From Mansonella perstans (lineage: Eukaryota; Nematoda; Chromadorea; Rhabditida; Onchocercidae), in NCBI GenBank assembly GCA_037074765.1, contig JBAMDO010000024.1:295242-359241 (forward strand): 64,000 nt of DNA, written 5' to 3'. The number at the start of each line of letters is the position of its first letter. Position 1 is the first letter of the stretch. Below the pieces are notes generated by a model. It did no database searches. It saw nothing but the letters and a program-made list of their open reading frames with translations, and had not been told where the DNA came from. A program made the position numbers and the translations under genes. Shown piece by piece: positions 55,333 through 64,000 of the stretch.

Positions 55333-58300
55333 CTGTAAAAAAATAGCGTAAATGAAATATATTAATTTTCTGTGAAATTCCTTAATTAATCAAACCAAAC
55401 ACACAATTAATTGAAGTATTTCTGCATCAGTTCTTTTCTTTAGTACCCATTAAACTTAAAATCTTATCACAACAAATTCATTAATCTTGCTATCAATGAT
55501 ATTTTGCATTGTTGCGCCATGTTAATCTTGTACTTAATTTTAAATTAAAAAGAAAACTAAAAAAAATGGAATAGTGAATTAAGCTAAATGATTAACAAGT
55601 TTAATTATGCTACAAAATATTATGCTACAAACATATAAAAACTATATTGCAACCGAGCTTGAAAGTAAGAAAATTACCAATGTAATTGAAAATAAGCTTG
55701 CAGGTATAAATTATCAATGTAATTTAAAATAAACTTGCAAGTATACAACAACAATAACAAATTATCAATGTAATTTAAAATAAGCTTGCAATTATAAATT
55801 ATGAATGCAATCAATAAAATAATTGCTAGAATTAAAAAATATTTTTTAAAATATAATTTCCTACTTACTTCAATATATTAACCTTAAAAATTACAGTCTG
55901 TTATCAAACAAAAGAAAAACGATAAAATTATTAGTCAATTATTATTCATGTAAAAATGTCATATCTTATCAAAAAAAAAATCATAAAAAGTTTCAAATTC
56001 CAGTTCTATTTAATCTGTTATTTAATGGTAGTGAAAATTTTTCATTTTTAAACATATTTTTTTCAAAAAAAAAAAAAAAAAAACGCAGCATAGCAAAATA
56101 AAATATTTAAATGAAATTTAAAAATTTTATTAAATTATTGAAACAAAAATAATTGATTAGTTAATTTGAAAAGAATTCATTCAACTAAAAAATACTTTCA
56201 TCATATCATTTTTAACTAAAGCAATTATAAAGTGCTTTGTAAATAGAAAAAAAAATTACGACTATTTTCCTAGCTAATTGTCATTGTTAGAATAATTTCT
56301 TAAAAGAATTTTATGAATCAGTTATTCACTTTTTTCTCTCTCTCTCTCACTCTTTCTCTCTTCCTCTCAGTTTATTGTATTAGTTTGTGAAAAAATTATT
56401 TCTATGAAAAAAAAGAAAAAGAAAGAAATTTAACCTTTTAAAATTATTTTTTGTAAATTTAACACAAAATAATTGCAATAGTATTTATACATTCCTTACA
56501 AATAAGCATTTTTTTAGCAAAATTGTTAAAATTTCTGCAAAAAAAAAAAACAAAAGAATTATGTTAAATTTTTGAAAATTAAAAAAAATTTTTCATCTTT
56601 TTCAAATTGTAGCTATAGAAAAATACATTCTAGAAAATAGTTCTAGTTATAAAAAAGAGAAAAAAAAGAAAGGAAAAAGTAAAAGGAAAAAAAATGGATG
56701 GCACGAGTGTTTTGTAAGATTATACAAAAAATTTGACAAAAGAAAAAAGTGAAAAATTTTTCGAATCATTTTTGAAGAGAATTTGACAATGAACGAAATA
56801 ATAAGCACATCACATCACATCACATAGCACAGGTAGATGCGATGTAAAAATGAATTGGAAAAATGGGATACAGCTAGATGGTACGGAGGTGAATTGGTTT
56901 TGGAAAAAAGAAAAAGTTTCAATTACTACAGATAGGCAATTGGTTGAATGCTTGTTTTTTTTTTTTTGTTTTTTTTTTAATGATAATTGATCGATTTGCA
57001 CTCTTTTCTCTCCCTTCAATTTTTGCTTCGTTTTTTTTTTTTTATTTTTTAATTCATTAAAAAGTAATTTTCATCAGAAAAATGTGAAAATTTTTCCGAA
57101 ATTTTTTCCAAATAATTTTTGTACGAAAGGCAAAGCAAAAATGATTATCATCAGTATGAAATGAGAGAAATTATTCATTTTTCCTGTCAAATGATCATTT
57201 TTAAATGCAAATATTACACAAATAATTAAGCGCTCTTTGCTATTTTGATTTTTACTTCTTTTTGTAAAAGCAAATTTAAGAATATTTCAAAGTACAATAA
57301 AAGAAAAATTTCACAGACTGTTTAACTGGAATTGGATATTTTTAATGATAATAAAAATTAATCGATATATTCAGAAGCTCTTTTGCTTTTGTTAATTATT
57401 TACATTTTTGCTTTACAGTATGTTTTCATATAAGAAATGGTAAAAAAAGCTTTCGTTTTCGCATGAATATATTATTAATTCATAGGCATTCGTAATGTTT
57501 ATGCTTTATTCAAAAATAAATAATTCGTTCGGAATTGAAGAAATGCTAAAATTAAATGAATGCTAGTAATAGTTGGGAAAAAGTAAGCAAAGTTGAAGCT
57601 TTAAATTTTAAAGCAACAAAAAAAAAAAATTTTTAACTAGAAAATTCAAGCTTTACAAAAAAACAAAAATTTAAATATATTTTCGAAAATTTAGCAATCT
57701 TTTGAATTTGCGAAACATTAACAGTTATTTTATTTCACACAATATTATTTTAATCAATTAAAAATTATGATAAATGATTAATTCAATAGTTGATTGATTG
57801 TTTTTACGATAATTTTATTGAACTATTATGCTTCATACATTTTCTTCCCAACAGCATTGCTATCATAACTACTATGATAAAATGATGAAAGTTATTTTCT
57901 TTGAAAGTAAAGATTTCTTCTATGTGAACAATCAAATTTTCAGTATTTAAATGGTTTTTTTCTTGCTCATTTTTAATTTTATTACCGTAATAAAATTGTC
58001 TATTCCTGATTACGTTTAAATTATTGAAGATAGGAATAATGCAAAATGAAATTACGGCGATGAGAAAGATATAGGTAAATGGGTGTGAATATGTCGTATT
58101 ACAAAAATTATTTTGTTGCATATTTATTTGGTTGCAGATAAGAAAAGCAAACAGTATTAAAGAGAGCTTTACCTCTGTGATCTCCCAAGAGCTTTCCAGC
58201 ACTCGGTCCAAAAAGTAAAGGATGATTTCTTATATCCCGTGACAATGAACTATTACCGAAACAAACGACAAGGATCACTAATTATATTGTTTGTTTATTG

Positions 58301-58549
58301 CAGAAGTCATTTTTGTTTACATTATTATAATTATATTTTTACTTATTCTATTATTATATATTCTATATTTTCTTTCTTACTTCTTTTAACTGATAATATT
58401 GTGTGAATACTACATTACAATCGAAATAATCATCCTCGATCGCCGTCAAACGATGCAGAATATAGCTTTTTCTATACTTTCGATAATATATCTTGTTCTT
58501 AGCATTACACTTTGAAACTCACAGAAACATCAAATTACTAAAAGTGAGC
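55333..58549. other. probable 5' flank or 5'-UTR intron of RME-1
   Basis: No coding gene was seen. A ~50-bp unit 'tcaatgtaatttaaaataag' recurs about four times at 55670-55815. A - strand stretch at 58172-58215 ends in 'gatcacagag|gtaaagc', is less AT-rich than its surroundings, and could be a non-coding first exon spliced to the acceptor at 55333. This is inference only. Confidence 0.3.
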
Positions 58550-58862
58550 ATAAAATATGTTAGTTATCATTTCTCTTTAAATTGCACATATTGTACGTTA
58601 AATACGTTAGTTATCACTTTACTTTAAATTATATATATCTAAATTATACATATTTTCTTTAAATTATACATATTTAAATCGCACACATTTTACTTCAAAT
58701 TATATTCGTTGTACATCAGATACGTTAGTTATAATTTTACTTTAAATTATATGTATTGTACATCAAATACGTTGTTATCATTTTAAATTAAATTATACGT
58801 ATTGTATGTCAAATACTTTAGTTATCATTTTACTTCAAATCACACGTATTTATGCGTTATAG
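58550..58862. repeat. about six copies of a 50-60-bp unit
   Basis: Units contain 'aaatacgttagttatcattt' followed by 'tactttaaattatacgtatt' and 'gtacatc', with drift and length changes between copies. Confidence 0.75.
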
Positions 58863-60073
58863 GCGTAAACTGTCATTTTCAAAATACGTGTTGCGTATTT
58901 TTTAAAATGAACCATAAAAGAAAAAGAAATAGTAAGCAAGGAAAAGTCAAAATAAACTGTCCTATTTGCTTTTGAAAAAAGTAATGATAATGATTTCAAG
59001 TAATGATAGAGTAATGATAATGATAAGGACAACAGTGATATTGTAATAATAATAAGAGTAAAAAAAGTGTTAATTAATAACAGTAATAAAACGTCCCAGA
59101 GAAATTTGAAGTATTAATTGAACTCAGCACTAATTAATTGAATTGATTAATTAATTGTTATTTAGTTATTAGTTGAATAAATTTGTTAATGTTAATATTT
59201 CAGCAACTATCAGATAAAAATTTTCGATATAATTATGACTAATGGAGTACATAACATAACTTTCTTCATATTACTACTCGTTTCTATATCATTGTAATCA
59301 TTCCTGTCCTTCCTTTTTCTCGTCTACTGATGTTATAGTAACGAAACAAAAAAAAAAAAACTAAATTGCAAACTGTTTAGTCAATGAATGGTGAAAGAAT
59401 TGTATGCTTCACAATCTTTTAAATGTGATGCACAATTTAGTTAAGAAAAGCGAATGGCTATTTGATGAAATACCCTTTTTGGGTTAGTTCTTTATTCTTA
59501 TCACTTAAAGGTTGAAAAGTTGAAACGTTGAAAAGACAACTTTAAACATATTATGATAGTTTTTTTCTTTGCCATTATTAATCAATTTTAAAATACTTTT
59601 ATCGATATTAATCATCATGACGTACTTATTTTCTTCGCCTTTCTCTTCTGCGGAGCAATGACTTATTGATATACCCTAACCATTTTGGTTGATTGATTCG
59701 AGAAGATCAATTTCGAAGCGCACCATTTGTTGCGAAAAATTTATTTTCTTCTTTCGTAACAAATAAAGCACGATTTTCTTGCTTCCTTTACTGAACGAAA
59801 GCTAATTCAATTTCATTAAGATTGAATTATCAGCAGTTAAATATACATGGACAAGCATTTGTTGATCCTTTTGATGTAGCAAAATACTAAGAATACAGAT
59901 AATATTTGATAGGAATCAACACAAATGCGATACAATCGTTAAAAGCTTGAAATGAATTATTGATAAAGGATAAAGCAGAAACAGCAGGATAACAAGCTGG
60001 ATTCAAGGAGATTCAAATGAAGTAATAAGGACTGCTTTGAGAGATTCAATATAGTGCGTACTGATCAACTTTA
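58863..60073. other. intergenic, no gene seen
   Basis: AT-rich DNA. From about 59900 the sequence becomes less biased and blends into the retroelement-derived region. No exon is supported. Confidence 0.4.
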
Positions 60074-60126
60074 TTATCAGTATAAATTAACCAGAGTGTG
60101 AGACTCTGATTAATTTATACTGATAA
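60074..60126. repeat. perfect 17-bp-stem hairpin (long inverted repeat)
   Basis: Left arm 'ttatcagtataaattaa' is followed by one mismatch, a 6-bp inner stem 'cagagt', loop 'gtgag', 'actctg', one mismatch, then the exact complement 'ttaatttatactgataa'. Total length is 53 nt. It could be a small foldback element or a miRNA-precursor-like RNA. The nearby sequence resembles the LTR-like arms at 61.1 kb, so mobile-element origin is favoured. Confidence 0.85.
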
Positions 60127-61216
60127 CAAGTGGATGTAAATTACAATATGAGAATAGTTGCATATAAAATTTTTACAAAACTGGCAGTATCTTCGCAACT
60201 GCAAAAGAAATTAATACATAAGATTGGTTTTTTTACACAAACAGGAAATATGCATGGAAATTATTTTTGGCAGACGTGCAGTTTTCTCACGGCTGTACCT
60301 AATATTGTACATAAGATAAAAATTTTTACAAATTAGTTGCCGGATGTAGGCAGATTTCAGCACCAGATAAGAAAGCATTTGTTCTTTAATTAATTTGAAA
60401 ATTAAATAACTGACTCATTTCTTTAAATATGTAACAATGATTTGTTTTTTTGTGATGTAATGGATGGGATGTAAAGTTTATCTAAGAAATATTCTGTATG
60501 CAATAATTATATTTTAATTGCTTTGACCCATATTATAAATTCCATCAATTTTTCGACATTAGCAATTTCATTTTTACAACACCATCTTTTTCTGGATAAA
60601 TCTTGTTTTGACTTCGTATTGTTAACGCAATTCTTTTTTTCATACGTCTATAATTGTTAATTACAGCTATAATTATAGCTATACTTGTTCTTTCCACTTC
60701 TCCAGTTTTATCTTCCCTGATTGCGTAGATGCTGTCAAAAAAGTTGAAATAATTGCATTACAAAATTATTTGGCTCAAGTCAAATCATGTGGTGTATTAA
60801 TTATTTTGATGATTGCAAAATATCATATGAGTTGTAGGAAATCACATGTTTGAGCCCATTTTTGTAAGCAGATATGATTTATAACTCTTTAACCTCGCAA
60901 ACTTTGTTAATTATTGGTAATTGCTATTTTTTCTAAACAATATCTACATATATAAACTCACTAGAATTGTTGATAAGAGGCTTTTATGTTTCACTTTGTT
61001 TTTGATTTCTCGCTTTTCATTCTCCTGCGTCAATTACAATACCGCTTCTTTTTTGTGCTATAATTATTCTATTACATTATTTAGCTGATAATAAACTTTA
61101 TTATTGATCTGTTTGTACCATGATATCATTGCATTATTACGAAAAAGTTTACGTAAGCTGCCTTCTATTTTATTCTAATAATTCTTCTCAAAAAACTCTC
61201 GTGACAATTTTTATTT

Positions 61217-61270
61217 GATGCTCGAGCTGAGTGCCGAACTCACAAGCTTCAGATTATGAGACTGATCACG
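61217..61270 (-). pseudogene. tRNA-Met(CAU)-like fragment
   Basis: Read on the - strand, 'cagtctcataatctgaag' is the classic elongator tRNA-Met anticodon arm (loop CTCATAA, anticodon CAT at 61258-61256). It is followed by a T-arm-like 'tgtgagttcggcactcag'. The D arm and a matching acceptor stem are not recognisable, so it is a pseudogene or captured tRNA copy rather than a working gene. Confidence 0.55.
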
Positions 61271-61279
61271 GGTTATCGA

Positions 61280-61520
61280 TATTTCTTTGTTGGTATGCCT
61301 TATCCAATTTCCATTTTGGCAGTCTTCTTTCGACCTCAGCTTCAGTGCTGGAATGTTCGAGATTTTCTCCTAGAGCTTCTAATTATCGGAAAATTCCTTC
61401 CATTTTTTTTCGATGAGTTCAGGCAATTCCTTTTCATTTCTCTCAATGGATTTTAATTCATTATATGACAATTTGCTTACGGTTGATGGTTCACCGTATT
61501 TTTTCAGACAGCACTCATCT
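61280..61520 (-). pseudogene. broken BEL/Pao-type retrotransposon gag fragment
   Basis: Two - strand frames join across one frameshift near 61372. The first reads KYGEPSTVSKLSYNELKSIE onward; the second begins LEALGENLEH and continues to a LPKWKLDKAYQQ-like end. The 'LEALGENLEH...LP.W.LDK.YQQ' pattern is, from memory, characteristic of the gag region (DUF1759 type) of nematode BEL/Pao elements. It carries stop codons at the shift and is about 75 residues long, so it is dead. It lies inside the foldback structure. Confidence 0.6.
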
Positions 61521-62060
61521 TATAATTTCACAGTTTAAGAAATATTAAATTGAAATAGAAGTCTTTGGTAGTAGTGATACTATGATACAAACAGGTCAGT
61601 AATAGGGTTTATTATTAGCAAAATAATATAGGAGTATAATATAGTATGCAAAAGAAGCGATAATGTCACTGATGCAGGAAGAATTGTAAACGCGAGGAAT
61701 CCAAAATAGAACTGAGTGTGATACGATGCGTAAAAGTCCCTTACAAAGAATTCTAGGGAATTTTTACATGTGCATTGATTATAAGAAATTAAATAGTTAA
61801 AGAAATTATAAGGCTAGAGAGTTATGAATCATGCCTGTTTACAGAGTTAGACTCAAACGTATGATTCTTTATAAACAAATACTTTATCACGCTTGACAAA
61901 ATTCCATAAAGCCTGCTGCTACCATTAAAAACAAAAAAAAAACTTGTGTAATATTTTGCAAGTAATCCTATTTCATCGAAATAGTTATTGTACAAGATGA
62001 TTTGGCTTTAGCCAAATAATTTTGTAATAGAGTTATTTCGGTTTTTCCGGCAGATGCACT

Positions 62061-63931
62061 TTGTATTGGTGGATTTTACTTGCTTTCGGCACCAATATTT
62101 TGGCGCTGAAATTTTCACCTTTGTGTGAGAAATATTTATACAAATATTTTGATTGCTTATAACATATTATAAATTTTCTGGCTTTTTCCGATATATGCAT
62201 TGTGTCAAATGGATTTATCTTAATACAATTAATTAATTTAATTATGTTATTGAACATATCACAAAATCTGTGTTATTAAAATTCTTTCATCAAATAATCT
62301 TTTGTATTTAAAGATGTAAAAGTGCTTTATGTTTTTTTGTTCTTTTGATATTTTTTGTTTTCAGATTAATTTTTAATATTTTTGCGATATCCTAGATATA
62401 ATCGCATATTAACGAGTGATTAGTTGCAATGTTTTAATATAATCATGAATTGTGCTTTGTGTATTTTATTTAATATAATCATGAACTGTATTCTATGATG
62501 TAGTCATGAATTGTGTTTTATTTGCAAATGTTAATTTCCAAAAAAATCTTGGAAAATAAAAAACAATAAATTATGATTACAAATATGTATAGTGAATGCG
62601 ATCACAGTTTATTTTCGAAATAAAAAAATCATACCATCATTATTAATTCCAACTCTAATTTTCCTCTCTTCATCTTTGCCAATTTTGGAAAAAATATATA
62701 TATATAAGAATTATTTTGCCTTGACTAGAACATCTTTGTAATTCAGACATATATATACATATATATATCATGCATGCCTACGTAGAAATTACAATTTGTT
62801 TAAATTCAGAAAGCATTTACAGGAATTTAAGGAATGTGTTATCCATTTCAAAATCATCAACTATAAAAAAATCCAAAAAATTATTAACTATATTGAAATG
62901 ATATAATTGTTGATAAATTTTATAAAATGCACTAAAAGATGTTAAATGATAAGTTAGAAAAATTCTTTACCATGTAGAAAATAAAGGAAAAACAAAAAAC
63001 GCTTTAAGTAAATAATTTCAAATATCAATGCTACTCTTTTTAAGTATCGCAATCAAATAAATATCGGGAAACACTATTATGAAGAGAATATTTTATGCAA
63101 TTAATAGCAGTTGAAGGATATTATTCATACAACTTCTTTAGATGTAAAAATGGCATATTTATCAACTATGACCAAAATATCTTTCGCATAACTTTTCAAA
63201 ATATCAATACACTTAATCAACCATGCTCACATGTTGAGGTATGAAAAGAAAAATCAATATTTGATTTAAAAACTGCCTTAATAAATAATAAATTTCTTGA
63301 AACAAGTTATGCGCTACTTACTTAAATTTTAAATCTTGAATATCAATAGCGAATATCTCACATAACTTGATCACATTTTATAGCTGCTAACTATACTCCT
63401 CTGAACTATTGCTTTCATAGAATGAAACAAGCAAATATTTTGAATATAAGTGAGAAGAAGCGGAAACACTCAGGTAAATACGAACTGAAATATCGACTGA
63501 ATCTGGTAAAATGATCTATGGAGATTTTTAAGAATAGGAAAAATACAATTACAAACGTGAAATGAAAATTCACTGAAAATCATAGTCCATTTTTCCAATT
63601 CTTTATCCATGTTATTACCGCCAGTATTCTTTTTGACAGAAAATCAAAGGGATAATTCGAAGCACTATTCCTCAAAGCACTCCATGAATTTTCTTTCTTG
63701 CTATTGCTTTGCTCAATTTTTATAATACCTAAAATAATTGTCACGGTTAATTACCGATTAAGTGATAGTACAATTATTATTTTAGAGATTAACAATGATA
63801 AATTAAGCCTGTCAAATTTATAATCAGTCGATATTTTCGCAAACTGTGATTAACTTATCTACATCATCAAAGATTATTTTGTTCGACATTTTCCAAACGC
63901 TCAGATATATTGCTATCAGATTAAACTAAAA
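62061..63931. other. intergenic, no gene seen
   Basis: AT-rich DNA with a short AT run (62693-62705) and 'tatatatacatatatatat' at about 62750-62768. No exon chain is supported on either strand. Confidence 0.35.
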
Positions 63932-64000
63932 ATGGGATTTCCAGATACTATTCAAAAATTAGTATTTGAATTGTCAGCAAATGCTGACATAGGTCTTTCG
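63932..64000 (+). CDS. possible gene start at the right edge (partial)
   Basis: An ATG at 63932 opens 23 codons running off the window: MGFPDTIQKLVFELSANADI then GLS. The composition is markedly more protein-like than the preceding kilobase, and an acceptor-like 'gctatcag' lies 12 bases upstream, which could be a spliced-leader site. The family is not recognised, and the length seen is too short to exclude chance. Confidence 0.4.
   Translation, partial: MGFPDTIQKLVFELSANADIGLS

Larger units (their letters stand above)
60700..62060. mobile_element. foldback retroelement remnant with about 0.45-kb inverted arms
   Basis: The left arm (about 60725-61140) and right arm (about 61560-62045) are inverted copies of one sequence. 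The outer block 'ttacaaaattatttggct' at 60765 pairs with 'agccaaataattttgtaa' at 62012. The inner block around 61000-61140 read on the - strand matches 61575-61700 on the + strand ('tacaaacag.tca.taat', 'agaagcg.ta', 'gcagga'). Identity is roughly 70 percent by eye. The spacer holds a gag-like fragment and a tRNA-Met-like sequence. The arms look like two diverged LTRs in opposite orientation rather than DNA-transposon ends, but this is inference. Confidence 0.6.

Noticed and set aside
57804..58211. 135-codon - strand ORF with hydrophobic stretches
   Set aside because: It starts at a non-ATG codon, has no splice partners, and its composition fits AT-rich non-coding DNA. The first 40 bases may instead be a non-coding RME-1 exon.

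Overview
The window looks like nuclear DNA from a parasitic nematode, most likely a filarial or other spirurid worm. It is very AT-rich and full of microsatellites and homopolymer runs. Its genes are split by short GT..AG introns with TTTCAG-type acceptors. Two genes can be rebuilt end to end and belong to animal families: an innexin, and an EHD/RME-1 endocytic ATPase very like that of worms. Species cannot be fixed by reading alone. No bacterial, operonic or CRISPR features were seen.

Layout. (1) 1-6.0 kb, + strand: the 3' end of a gene with a Tudor-like pattern, a second multi-exon gene of unknown family, a tiny possible secreted-peptide ORF, and a clean two-exon small gene at 5.7-6.0 kb. 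(2) 6.2-16.3 kb, - strand: a tandem duplication carrying two intact eight-exon paralogues. They look like divergent two-domain galectin-like proteins; the family call is tentative. (3) 16.3-19.4 kb: no gene seen, one 24-bp minisatellite. (4) 19.5-23.8 kb, - strand: a complete eight-exon innexin of 460 residues. (5) 24-34 kb: a gene desert dominated by simple repeats, including a 1.4-kb array of an 18-bp unit that gives long but spurious ORFs. (6) 34.0-55.3 kb, - strand: an EHD/RME-1 gene. The core is 13 exons (552 aa). Two other N-termini are readable in frame, one from an upstream exon across a 15.6-kb repeat-filled intron. (7) 55.3-59.9 kb: probable 5' flank of that gene, with a 50-bp-type minisatellite. 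(8) 59.9-62.1 kb: retroelement debris, namely a perfect 17-bp-stem hairpin and a 1.3-kb inverted repeat enclosing a broken BEL/Pao-type gag fragment and a tRNA-Met-like sequence. (9) The right edge: a possible gene start at 63932.

The innexin (gap-junction channel) and RME-1 (recycling endosome) are ordinary conserved worm genes with no evident functional link. The most unusual parts are the duplicated fast-evolving pair, the alternative N-termini of RME-1 and the foldback retroelement at 60.7-62.1 kb. No wholly new system can be claimed from the sequence.
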